DNA of 7,077 nt from an uncultured Desulfobulbus sp. (GCA_946539945.1 CAMNHX010000081.1:1-7077), one strand, 5' to 3'; positions 1-6,362 are shown, numbered from the stretch's first letter. The notes: generated from the sequence alone by a model not told the origin. A program made the numbers and translations.

Positions 1-12
1 TCATCCTCGCAG

Positions 13-40
13 GTAAACTTGAGGAAAATCGGCAAGTTAC
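13..40. repeat. Inverted repeat upstream of resB
   Basis: GTAAACTTG at 13-21 faces CAAGTTAC at 33-40. The arms are complementary over 8 bases, with one extra A in the left arm and an 11-base loop. No T-run follows on either strand, so it does not look like a terminator. It could be an operator half-site pair or the end of an upstream transcript. Its function is unknown; only the symmetry is seen. Confidence 0.4.
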
Positions 41-57
41 AAAAACGGTAATCCAGT

Positions 58-88
58 TTGTCGGCTATTTTGCAAGGTTCCCTATAGT
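58..88 (+). promoter_or_regulatory. Possible promoter for the resB operon
   Basis: TATAGT at 83-88 matches five of six bases of a sigma-70 -10 box. The nearest -35-like hexamer is TTGTCG at 58-63, with a long 19-base spacer. This would give an untranslated leader of about 175 bases before resB. It is the best match found in the 268 bases before the first gene, but the -35 is weak, so this is a tentative call. Confidence 0.25.
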
Positions 89-112
89 CAGCCCCTCCCG
101 GAAAACGTCTCG

Positions 113-145
113 ACTCAAGTACCATTATACGGAAAAATCTTGAGT
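113..145. repeat. Perfect 7-bp inverted repeat in resB leader
   Basis: ACTCAAG at 113-119 and CTTGAGT at 139-145 are perfect inverted copies. The 19-base spacer contains the AT-rich element TATACG at 126-131. The same CTTGAG core occurs once more at 18-23. Symmetry around an AT-rich, -10-like segment is what an operator would look like, but CTCAAG/CTTGAG is also frequent elsewhere in the window. Regulation of cytochrome c maturation genes from here is inference. Confidence 0.35.
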
Positions 146-268
146 AAACCCTCCTCATGACATGGGAGCCTGCCCAAGGGCTGTTGCATCCGCACTTGTT
201 CCCATCCGCTCTTTCTGCTACTCTGCCGCCTTTCTCCGAATCATCCCGCCCATTCCGCACTCCTGTCC

Positions 269-1636
269 ATGAACGACCTGCGCAAAAATCCCCTGTTCGC
301 GCTCTTTGCTTCAGTGCAACTGGCGCTTGTCCTGCTGACCCTTTTGGGATCAACAGCCATTATCGGCACGATTGTGCCGCAAAACGCTGATCCTGCCCTG
401 TATGTCCACCGCTACGGTCCGGCATGGGCGCATTTTTTCCAGTTGCTGGACATTGACGATATGTACAACTCCTGGTGGTTTCTGGGCCTCTTGACCTTGT
501 TCTGCCTGAATCTGGTGGTGTGCAGCGCAGATCGCCTGCCTGCCACCTTGCGCTTTTTGCGGCGCGACCACCTCGCAATCACCCAGGACCAGCTCGCTTC
601 CCTGCCACTGCAACGCGAACAGGTCCTGTTGCATTCACCCGAAGAAGAAGTCGCCCGTCTGCGCCAGAGACTGCGCAAACTGGGCTGGCATCCCCAGGAA
701 CGCGCCCGGGATGACGGCGTGCTGCTCTTTGCTGAAAAAATGCCTTGGGCGCGCCTGGGCGTGTATGTGGTGCATCTCTCCATTCTGGTGATTCTGGCAG
801 GAGCGCTTTTGGGTTCCTCTGGCTTTGCCCGCCGGGTTCTGCATCTGCCGGGCTTTGCCTACAAGGGCTTTGTCATGTTGCCAGAGGGCGAGAGCACGGA
901 CCAAGTGAGAGCCTTGCGCGGCAACTGGCTCGTGGATTTGGGCTTTTCCCTGCGGCTGGACCGCTTTGACATGGCCCTTTACGACAACGGGATGCCCAAG
1001 AACTACCGTTCCTTGGTGACGATTCTGGATCAGGGGAAACCGGTCCGGCAGGCTGCGCTTGAGGTCAACCGGCCCCTGAAATACCGGGGCGTGACCTTCT
1101 ATCAGGCCAGCTACCAACCTTATCCAGACTACCTCATCTCGCTGCGCAAGTTGCCGGATAAGATCAGCAGCGCTGGCCGCATTGCCCCGGCTACCGAGTA
1201 TATGTGGCCAGAGGCTGGCATCCGCTACGGCATTGTCAACCGGGAAGGCCGGGGCGAAATCACGCAAAAAGTCAAGCTCTGGCTGTACGACGGACAGGGC
1301 GAGCCTTCCCTGCTCTGGCTGGACACCAATCGGGAAACCAGGATTGACCGCCCTGCCGGACAGTTTGCCGTCACGATCAAGCCGCGTTATGCCTCTGGCT
1401 TGCAGGTGGCAAAGGATCCGGGCGTGGGGCTGGTCTATGCCGGTTGCCTGCTGATGCTGGCCGGGCTGGCAGTTGCTTTTTTCTGCGCCCATCGCCGGAT
1501 TTTCCTGCTGGTCCAGCCAGAAGGCGAAGACGTGCGCCTGCTGCTGGCAGGCGAGGCTCACAAGAACCAGACAGCCTTTGCCGCTACCTTTGCCCAGTTG
1601 GCGGACGAGTTGGCGCAAACCGATTCTCAACCCTGA
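269..1636 (+). CDS. resB: Cytochrome c biogenesis protein ResB (Ccs1/CcsB-type, System II)
   Basis: A 455-residue membrane protein of the ResB family. With CcsA it forms the System II haem delivery and ligation complex that attaches haem to apocytochromes c on the outer face of the cytoplasmic membrane. Hydrophobic segments lie near residues 11-34, 68-86, 163-183 and 386-406. The large soluble region between the third and fourth segments would be extracytoplasmic. Family marks are the N-terminal 'VQLALVLL' and 'GTIVPQ', a histidine in the third segment (H169), the 'NRPLKYRGVTFYQ' block at 267-279, 'DPGVG' at 384-388 just before the last segment, and H408 after it. Length is normal for ResB. 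No Shine-Dalgarno sequence is visible before this ATG and the leader is pyrimidine-rich, but the family N-terminus begins here and no better in-frame start exists. It is the first gene of the operon, and its stop codon overlaps the ccsA ribosome binding site. Confidence 0.94.
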   Translation: MNDLRKNPLFALFASVQLALVLLTLLGSTAIIGTIVPQNADPALYVHRYGPAWAHFFQLLDIDDMYNSWWFLGLLTLFCLNLVVCSADRLPATLRFLRRDHLAITQDQLASLPLQREQVLLHSPEEEVARLRQRLRKLGWHPQERARDDGVLLFAEKMPWARLGVYVVHLSILVILAGALLGSSGFARRVLHLPGFAYKGFVMLPEGESTDQVRALRGNWLVDLGFSLRLDRFDMALYDNGMPKNYRSLVTILDQGKPVRQAALEVNRPLKYRGVTFYQASYQPYPDYLISLRKLPDKISSAGRIAPATEYMWPEAGIRYGIVNREGRGEITQKVKLWLYDGQGEPSLLWLDTNRETRIDRPAGQFAVTIKPRYASGLQVAKDPGVGLVYAGCLLMLAGLAVAFFCAHRRIFLLVQPEGEDVRLLLAGEAHKNQTAFAATFAQLADELAQTDSQP

Positions 1637-1642
1637 AGGAGG
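1636..1642 (+). promoter_or_regulatory. Ribosome binding site of ccsA
   Basis: AAGGAGG shares its first base with the last base of the resB TGA stop (1634-1636) and sits five bases before the ATG at 1648. This strong site fixes the ccsA start, ruling out upstream in-frame ATGs such as 1444. It also suggests that translation of ccsA is coupled to termination on resB. Confidence 0.88.
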
Positions 1643-1647
1643 ACATC

Positions 1648-2487
1648 ATGAGCAGTTCCCTGCTGTTTGGCCTTGCCATGCTGGCCTATATTCTGGCTTC
1701 GGCAGCCTATCTTGCCGGATTGATCTTCAAAAACCCGAAGGCAGGACTGGCTGGATGCTGTCTGGGCTGGGGAGGCGTGGCCCTGCATCTGCTGGCCACC
1801 CTGCTGCGCTGGCAGGAAAGCCATCAGGCAGGCATGGGGCATGTGCCGCTGACCAATATGTATGAATCGCTGGTCTTTTTTGCGCTCTGCGTGGCCCTGA
1901 TTGCACTGGTCCTGGAGTACCGCGTCAAAATCAGAACCCTGGGCGCCTTTGCCATGCCGCTGGCCGCAGTGGCCATGGCCTACGCCTCTTTTGCCGACCG
2001 CATTGACTCCAGCATCAAGCCCCTGATTCCTGCCCTGCAATCCAACTGGCTGACCGCCCACGTGGTGACCTGCTTCATTGGCTACGGGGCCTTTACCGTG
2101 GCTGCTGCCTTGGGTCTGATGTATCTTTTGAAAAAGCGGGCTGCCACTCCTCAAGGGTCTGGCGCACTGCTGCCAGACCTGACTGTGCTGGACGACCTGA
2201 TTCATAAGAGCATCATTTTCGGCTTTCTCTGGTTGTCCGCAGGCATCATTTCAGGCGCGGTCTGGGCCAACGAAGCCTGGGGCACGTACTGGAGCTGGGA
2301 CCCAAAAGAGACCTGGTCCATCATCACCTGGTTTTTCTACGCGCTTATTCTGCACGCCCGCTTCACCAGAGGCTGGAACGGCTCACTTTTGGCCAGCCTG
2401 TCCTTGGTAGGACTGGGGGTGGTGCTCTTCACCTATTTTGGCGTCAACTTCTTTCTCTCCGGACTGCACAGCTACGGCGCAAGCTGA
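1648..2487 (+). CDS. ccsA: Cytochrome c biogenesis protein CcsA (ResC, System II haem handling)
   Basis: A 279-residue polytopic membrane protein of the CcsA/ResC branch of the haem-handling (HHP) family. It binds haem in the membrane, exposes it outside and, with ResB, supports thioether bond formation to apocytochrome c. The diagnostic tryptophan-rich WWD motif is present as 'WGTYWSWDPKETW' at 211-223. Candidate haem-ligand histidines are H138 ('LTAHVV') and H274 ('GLHSYG'), which flank the WWD segment in the family, with further conserved-looking histidines at H47 and H236 ('LHARFTRGW'). About eight hydrophobic segments span the chain. The start is set by the AAGGAGG five bases upstream; the frame stays open back to 1444 but that extension is arginine-rich, not membrane-like, and is a shadow of resB. 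Length and motif order are normal for a single-domain CcsA rather than a ResB-CcsA fusion. It follows resB after 11 bases. Confidence 0.96.
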   Translation: MSSSLLFGLAMLAYILASAAYLAGLIFKNPKAGLAGCCLGWGGVALHLLATLLRWQESHQAGMGHVPLTNMYESLVFFALCVALIALVLEYRVKIRTLGAFAMPLAAVAMAYASFADRIDSSIKPLIPALQSNWLTAHVVTCFIGYGAFTVAAALGLMYLLKKRAATPQGSGALLPDLTVLDDLIHKSIIFGFLWLSAGIISGAVWANEAWGTYWSWDPKETWSIITWFFYALILHARFTRGWNGSLLASLSLVGLGVVLFTYFGVNFFLSGLHSYGAS

Positions 2488-2511
2488 AGCTGGCGTCGCC
2501 CTGTTGTTATT

Positions 2512-3024
2512 ATGAACCCGGACTCTCCCTTTCTCTATCCCTCCGACGCGGACGCGGCCCACGATTGCCACTGCTTTCACGTGGTCCTGGTGGAACCGGA
2601 AATTCCGCCCAATACCGGGTCCATCGCCCGCCTCTGCGGTGCTACGGGCACTGTCCTGCATCTCGTCCACCCCTTGGGCTTCAAGACCGACGACAGGCAT
2701 CTGAAACGCGCCGGGCTGGACTACTGGCCACAGGTGCGCATTGTCCACTGGCCGGATCTGGCTGCCTTTCTCGCGGCCCAGCCAGCAGAGCGGCTCCACC
2801 TCCTGACCACCAAAACCAGACGCCCTTACACCACCGCCCGCTTCCAGCCAGGCGATATGCTGGTCTTTGGCCGCGAGACAAAAGGCTTGCCGGAAGAAAC
2901 CCTTGCACTATATAGTGGACGTTGCCTGACCATCCCCATGAGCAACCCGCGCATCAGAAGCCTGAATCTGGCCATGAGCGCGGGCATTGTGCTGTATGAG
3001 GCCATCCGGCAACAAGGCGCATAA
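2512..3024 (+). CDS. trmL: tRNA (cytidine(34)-2'-O)-methyltransferase TrmL, SPOUT family
   Basis: A 170-residue SpoU/TrmH-type SPOUT methyltransferase. TrmL uses S-adenosylmethionine to methylate the 2'-hydroxyl of the wobble nucleotide of tRNA-Leu isoacceptors in the cytoplasm. The match to E. coli TrmL runs the whole length: 'LVEPEIPPNTGSIARLC' at 26-42, 'HPLGFKTDD' at 53-61, 'RAGLDYW' at 66-72, 'FGRETKGLP' at 119-127 (glycine-rich edge of the cofactor knot), 'IPM' at 141-143 and 'SLNLAMSAGIVLYEA' at 150-164. About 20 extra residues precede the first conserved strand. No clear Shine-Dalgarno sequence precedes 2512, and no other ATG in this frame lies before residue 116, so the true start is slightly uncertain. 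It lies 24 bases after ccsA and 25 before serC, consistent with cotranscription although its role is unrelated to haem. Confidence 0.93.
   Translation: MNPDSPFLYPSDADAAHDCHCFHVVLVEPEIPPNTGSIARLCGATGTVLHLVHPLGFKTDDRHLKRAGLDYWPQVRIVHWPDLAAFLAAQPAERLHLLTTKTRRPYTTARFQPGDMLVFGRETKGLPEETLALYSGRCLTIPMSNPRIRSLNLAMSAGIVLYEAIRQQGA
2887..2917 (+). promoter_or_regulatory. Possible internal promoter with palindrome ahead of serC
   Basis: TTGCCG at 2887-2892 and TATAGT at 2911-2916 form a sigma-70-like pair with an 18-base spacer, about 135 bases before the serC ATG. The -10 lies within the perfect 12-base palindrome CACTATATAGTG at 2906-2917. The corresponding trmL codons (cta, tat, agt, gga at residues 133-136) are AT-rich for this gene, as if the DNA sequence itself were constrained. 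An independent promoter for serC, possibly with an operator, is inference. Confidence 0.35.
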
Positions 3025-3049
3025 CCATCATCAAGAAGAGGCAGTCATC

Positions 3050-4132
3050 ATGCCAGCAAAAGTCTCCAATTTTTACGCAGGCCCCGCCATTTTGCCCGAA
3101 CCAGTGCTTCAGCAGGCTGCCCGCGACCTCCTCAATTTCCAGAATCTGGGCATGAGCCTGATCGAGATCAGCCACCGCAGCAAGGAGTTTACCGCTGTGA
3201 TTGAAGAGGCTGAAGCGCTTCTCCGCGAGCTTCTGGGCGTGCCGCAAAACTACAGGGTACTCTTTTTGCAGGGCGGCGCATCCAGCCAGTTCTTCATGAT
3301 CCCCATGAACCTCCTGCGCAAGGACCAGCTTGCCAGCTATCTGAATACCGGCGTATGGTCAAACAAGGCCATCAAAGAAGCCAGACTCTTTGGGCAGGTG
3401 GCTGTACCTTGGTCAGACGAGGCAAACGGTTTTGTCCGCGTGCCCAAGGACAGCGAATACACGGCAGACCCGAAAAGCGAGTACCTCTACTTTGTGAGCA
3501 ACAACACGGTCTTTGGCACGCAGTTCCCGGTCATGCCCCAGTCAGACCTGATGCTGGTTGCTGATATGTCCTCCGACATCCTGTCCCGCCCTGTGGATGT
3601 GAGCAAGTTCGGCATCATTTACGCAGGCGCACAGAAGAACATTGGCCCGGCAGGTGTTACAGTGGTCATCATCCGGGAAGACCTGCTGGACCGCGCCAGC
3701 GACAGCGTACCCACCATGCTCAAGTACAAAACCCATGCGGACAACGATTCCCTGTTCAACACGCCCTGCACCTTTGCCGTGTACTGCGTGGGCTTGGTCA
3801 TGCGCTGGCTCAAGGAACAGGGCGGGGTCACGGAAATGGAAAGGCGCAGCAAAAAACGTTCAGGCATCTTGTACGAGGTGATTGACAGCACTGATCTGTA
3901 TCAGGGGCACGCGGCAAAAGACTCCCGGTCAACCATGAACGTGACCTTCCACCTGCCCAGCAAGGAACTGGAAGAAGCCTTTTTGCGCGAAGCTACGGCT
4001 CAAGGCTTTGTGGGTCTCAAGGGGCATCGCATCGCTGGCGGCTGCCGGGCCTCCATCTACAATGCCTTCCCGCTGGAAGGCGTGGAAAAACTGGCAGACT
4101 TCATGCGGGCTTTTGCCAAAAAGCACGGTTGA
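3050..4132 (+). CDS. serC: Phosphoserine aminotransferase SerC
   Basis: A 360-residue class V, pyridoxal-phosphate-dependent aminotransferase. It converts 3-phosphohydroxypyruvate and glutamate to O-phosphoserine and 2-oxoglutarate, the second step of serine synthesis; in some bacteria it also serves vitamin B6 synthesis. The cofactor lysine is K196 in 'YAGAQKNIGPAG'. Other expected sites are H42-R43 in 'ISHRSKEF', 'GGAS' at 75-78 for the cofactor phosphate, W103 stacking on the ring, 'NNT' at 151-153, D172 in 'VADMSSD', and 'GHR' at 325-327 with R333 in 'GGCRASIYNA' for the substrate phosphate. All fit the E. coli enzyme, and the length is typical. The frame is open from 2987, but the ATG at 3050 begins the family N-terminus and has a GAAGAGG-like site at 3035-3041 eight bases upstream. 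It is the last gene of the resB operon, 25 bases after trmL, and may also have its own promoter inside trmL. Confidence 0.96.
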   Translation: MPAKVSNFYAGPAILPEPVLQQAARDLLNFQNLGMSLIEISHRSKEFTAVIEEAEALLRELLGVPQNYRVLFLQGGASSQFFMIPMNLLRKDQLASYLNTGVWSNKAIKEARLFGQVAVPWSDEANGFVRVPKDSEYTADPKSEYLYFVSNNTVFGTQFPVMPQSDLMLVADMSSDILSRPVDVSKFGIIYAGAQKNIGPAGVTVVIIREDLLDRASDSVPTMLKYKTHADNDSLFNTPCTFAVYCVGLVMRWLKEQGGVTEMERRSKKRSGILYEVIDSTDLYQGHAAKDSRSTMNVTFHLPSKELEEAFLREATAQGFVGLKGHRIAGGCRASIYNAFPLEGVEKLADFMRAFAKKHG

Positions 4133-4205
4133 GCGTCCACAAGGGCAGGCGTGGGCAAGGCTGGTCCCTCCTAGATACCTCCAGCAAGAGCAGTGCCTTC
4201 CAATC

Positions 4206-4250
4206 AGGCGGCAGTGTGGGACCTCCAGTCCTGCCGCCTTGAGTTTCTTT
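4206..4250 (+). terminator. Hairpin after serC, possible terminator
   Basis: AGGCGGCAG at 4206-4214 pairs perfectly with CTGCCGCCT at 4231-4239 around a 16-base loop. It is followed by TGAGTTTCTTT, a broken T-tract. It starts 73 bases after the serC stop. The stem is strong but the T-run is poor, so termination may be partial; it could instead be part of a structured leader for the next gene. Confidence 0.45.
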
Positions 4251-4253
4251 CCG

Positions 4254-4288
4254 GGGAAGGCCAGCGTGTTAAGAAGGCCCTCTTTCCC
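4254..4288 (+). other. Second hairpin in the serC to antiporter spacer
   Basis: GGGAAGGCC at 4254-4262 pairs with GGCC at 4276-4279 and, after a four-base bulge, with TTCCC at 4284-4288. It lies 14 bases after the previous stem and 55 bases before the ATG at 4344. The 211-base spacer 4133-4343 holds no gene and no promoter I could recognise, so the two hairpins are its main content. A regulatory leader role is speculation. Confidence 0.3.
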
Positions 4289-4343
4289 AAGGCTCTGACC
4301 CCTACCCTGCCTCCTTGTTGCACTGCAGAACTGGTCCTCTGTC

Positions 4344-5855
4344 ATGAACCCTCCCCCCCATCCTGTCCAGACCTCCAGCACTGACTTTCTGCTCCTACTA
4401 GCCCTCCTCCTGCCTCTGGCTGCAAGCCTGCTTATGCTGCTTTTGCGCAGGCGAGTTCACTGGTTTGCGTGGATTGCCTGCGCTACTGCCTGCCTGCAGC
4501 TCCTGACGTTCTGGTTTTGCCTGCAAGCCCTGCAAGAGGGACTTGCGCCAGACTGCCTCCTCCTGTCCCTGCTTCCCGGGTTGGATCTTGCGCTCAAGCC
4601 TGACCGCTTGAGCTTTGCCCTTGCCATTCCCATCTCTGTGTTCTGGCCGCTTCTGGCAGTCTGTACCCAATCCCTGCAGCAAGGAGAGAACGGGCTGTTC
4701 CAGACAAGAAACCAAATCTCTCTGGCGCTGACAGTTGGCGCGACCACAGGCATGGCTTGTGCGGGCAACCTGCCCACCCTGTATCTGTTCTACTGCCTGC
4801 TGATTTTCAGTTCCTGCCCGTTCCTGCTCACGGAACGGCGGCTGGATGCGGCTGCAGACCCTGTACGTCGCCATCTCCTCGCCCTGCTGATACCGGCTCT
4901 GCTGCTCATGCCTGTCATGGCGCTCATCTCCACCTTGGCCGGAACTCTCGAGTTTGCCGACAGCCAAGGACTGCTGACCGGACAAGGTCCCGGCTGGCTG
5001 ATCTGCCTGCTCTTTCTCTTCTGCCTCTTTGGTTTTGCGGCCAATGGGGTCATGCCCTGTCACCGTTGGCTCTTTGCCTGTCTGGATGCCCCCCTGCCCG
5101 CTTCTGTACTGGCGCAGGCAGTGCTTGGTCCAGCAGGACTCTTTGCCTCAGCCCGCATCATGCTCTCTGTCTTTGGCAACAGCATGGAACGCTTGCACCT
5201 AGACCTGCTCGTCTTTGTCCTCTGGGGAAGCATGGCTGTGCTAGCCGCCCTGCTCGCCCTGTACAAGGACAGCCTGACGGAGCGCCTGACCTGGTCCACG
5301 GTAAGCCAGTTCGCCTGCGTTGTGCTGGGTCTGGCGCTGGATTCCCATGAGGCAGCAGAAGGAGCCTTGCTGCTTTTGACAGGCCACTGCGCTGCCAAGC
5401 TGTGTGCCTTGCTGGTCTCTGGTCCGCTGCTGGCCCGGAGAGGGTCTGCGCGGATTCAGGCTCTTGCCGGACTGGGGCGCGAGTTGCCCTTTCTTGCCTG
5501 TCTTTTGACCTTGGCCTTGCTCTCCTTGAGCAGCGTGCCTCCTCTGGCAGGCTTTGCCGCGCTCTGGCTCATGCTCAAAGGCGCTCTGGCCGCGCACCAG
5601 CCTGCGGTGGCAGTGATTCTGGTCAGTGTGGCGGTCCTGCATCTGACTGCCTTTGCGCCTGTGGTGCAGACCCTGTTCTTTGCCCAGTCACCACAAGCGA
5701 CACCGGCCAGCGGGCTGCCAATCAAGTCCGCCCCGCTGCACGCTGGTCTGCTCTGGCCTTCGGGCTTGAGTGCGGTTCTGCTCCTCCTGCCCGGACTGGT
5801 CCCCTACTCTGCGCTGCACGCGATTTTGGAGAGTGTACGGCCATGGAATCCATAA
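4344..5855 (+). CDS. Orphan antiporter-like membrane protein (NuoN/MrpD/HyfB family, altered channel residues)
   Basis: A 503-residue, very hydrophobic protein with about 14 membrane segments. It is recognisably a proton-conducting membrane transporter domain protein, as in complex I antiporter-like subunits, Mrp antiporters and membrane hydrogenases. Aligned by eye, it keeps 'GNLPTLYLFY' at 141-150, 'GTLEF' at 200-204, 'DAPLPASVLA' at 248-257, 'LTWSTVSQ' at 315-322 with 'LGL' at 328-330, H348 and K352 of the H-x3-K motif, 'GLGRELPF' at 376-383 and 'SVPPLAGF' at 397-404. Several charged channel residues seem to be lost: the segment-5 glutamate is C151, the segment-7 lysine falls at A233, the segment-8 lysine at P263 and the segment-12 lysine/glutamate at L407. 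Proton pumping in the usual way is therefore doubtful. No partner subunit lies beside it, and a terminator follows 30 bases after the stop. No Shine-Dalgarno sequence is visible at this ATG; the next methionine (31) would cut into the first segment. Confidence 0.82.
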   Translation: MNPPPHPVQTSSTDFLLLLALLLPLAASLLMLLLRRRVHWFAWIACATACLQLLTFWFCLQALQEGLAPDCLLLSLLPGLDLALKPDRLSFALAIPISVFWPLLAVCTQSLQQGENGLFQTRNQISLALTVGATTGMACAGNLPTLYLFYCLLIFSSCPFLLTERRLDAAADPVRRHLLALLIPALLLMPVMALISTLAGTLEFADSQGLLTGQGPGWLICLLFLFCLFGFAANGVMPCHRWLFACLDAPLPASVLAQAVLGPAGLFASARIMLSVFGNSMERLHLDLLVFVLWGSMAVLAALLALYKDSLTERLTWSTVSQFACVVLGLALDSHEAAEGALLLLTGHCAAKLCALLVSGPLLARRGSARIQALAGLGRELPFLACLLTLALLSLSSVPPLAGFAALWLMLKGALAAHQPAVAVILVSVAVLHLTAFAPVVQTLFFAQSPQATPASGLPIKSAPLHAGLLWPSGLSAVLLLLPGLVPYSALHAILESVRPWNP

Positions 5856-5884
5856 CCCCGCGAAAACCGAAAAGAACCGTAACA

Positions 5885-5916
5885 GCCCGGAATCCCTGAA
5901 GGTTCCGGGCTTTTTT
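5885..5916 (+). terminator. Rho-independent terminator of the antiporter-like gene
   Basis: GCCCGGAA at 5885-5892 pairs perfectly with TTCCGGGC at 5903-5910, with a 10-base loop, and six T residues follow directly at 5911-5916. It begins 30 bases after the stop codon at 5853-5855 and shows that the antiporter-like gene is the last of its transcript. Confidence 0.93.
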
Positions 5917-5953
5917 CGTTCCCCTCTGGCATAGGGAAGACCAGGGGCAAATG

Positions 5954-6033
5954 GTGATAACCGGGAAAAAGGTTCACGAATGGAGTCATACTGGCTTGAC
6001 ACCCTCTCCCGCCTGAAGGCGGGAGATTCCTAC
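5954..6033 (+). mobile_element. Probable solitary right end of an IS200/IS605 (tnpB-type) element
   Basis: Two hairpins lie in tandem. The first pairs GTGA and ACC (5954-5957, 5960-5962) with GGT and TCAC (5971-5977), leaving a two-base bulge. The second is a perfect palindrome, TCTCCCGCC at 6005-6013 with GGCGGGAGA at 6018-6026, around a TGAA loop. It is preceded by GGCTTGACACCC and followed by TTCCTACC. From memory, a 'cttgacaccc' sequence followed by a GC-rich hairpin and 'attc' is common at the 3' end of IS605-type tnpB genes, where the guide-RNA scaffold and the transposase-recognised end overlap. No tnpA or tnpB coding sequence is present here, so this would be a remnant or a mini-element. 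The structure is seen; the family assignment is recalled and untested. Confidence 0.45.
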
Positions 6034-6186
6034 CGCGTTCAGGAGCAAAACAAGAGGGAGGAAAGCAAGGCGCTCCGTGCAGGCAATGTGCTTGGTTGCT
6101 GAAAACAGCCTTGTAGGCCGCATCGCGTGGCAGGCATCCCTGTCTCTTCATACCCGCAGTGTCCCTGGAAGCGCCAGTGCAGGCAA

Positions 6187-6224
6187 GAAAAGGGGCGGGC
6201 AAGGAGTTGTCTCCCTGTCCGCCC
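6187..6224 (-). terminator. Rho-independent terminator of the XRE regulator gene
   Basis: Bases 6193-6206 pair with 6211-6224 in 13 of 14 positions (one G-T pair and a single A-C mismatch) around the tetraloop TTGT. Read on the minus strand, the stem is followed by C-TTTT-C-TT. It lies about 140 bases downstream of the regulator stop codon on that strand, so it would give the message a long 3' untranslated tail. There is no comparable T-run on the plus side. Confidence 0.7.
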
Positions 6225-6362
6225 GGCATCAAGGCGTCCTGTGCGCATTCTGGCGAGTGTTTGCCAGGCCCGTTTTTTTCTCTCCTGTATCTTCCAGCCT
6301 GTCCCTTGCTTTGCTCTTCCGGGAAGTCTTGAAGTTCCGTGCTTTTCAAGTCCTCAAGCCTG

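Larger units (their letters stand above)
5917..6362. other. Non-coding interval with hairpins, no gene seen
   Basis: This stretch of about 450 bases lies between the antiporter terminator and the minus-strand regulator. Open frames across it read through the palindromes and have low-complexity, unrecognisable translations, so I call no gene. It holds two tandem hairpins like a transposon end (5954-6026), a strong minus-strand terminator hairpin (6187-6224), a ten-base direct repeat GTGCAGGCAA at 6077-6086 and 6177-6186, and a minor inverted repeat CTTGAA/TTCAAG at 6328-6350. The ten-base repeat may be chance. Confidence 0.7.

Noticed and set aside
157..390. 77-residue plus-strand open frame ahead of and overlapping resB
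   Set aside because: No ribosome binding site, low-complexity translation, and it overlaps the resB start in another frame.
635..1630. 331-residue minus-strand open frame opposite resB
   Set aside because: It lies wholly antisense to a clear ResB gene, and its translation shows no recognisable domain and compositional bias typical of a GC-rich shadow frame.
1444..1647. In-frame N-terminal extension of ccsA
   Set aside because: It overlaps resB, encodes an arginine-rich stretch unlike CcsA, and the strong AAGGAGG sits right before the ATG at 1648.
4592..4613. GCTCAAG/CTTGAGC inverted repeat inside the antiporter-like gene
   Set aside because: It shares the core of the resB leader repeats, but these hexamers are common in this sequence and the copy lies in coding DNA, so chance is likely.
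4398..5063. 221-residue minus-strand open frame opposite the antiporter-like gene
   Set aside because: Glutamine- and arginine-rich translation produced by reading a leucine-rich membrane gene backwards; no domain.
5917..6362. Possible CRISPR array or tRNA gene in the gene-poor interval
   Set aside because: No regularly spaced repeats and no cloverleaf or CCA-end pattern could be found; the hairpins are isolated.
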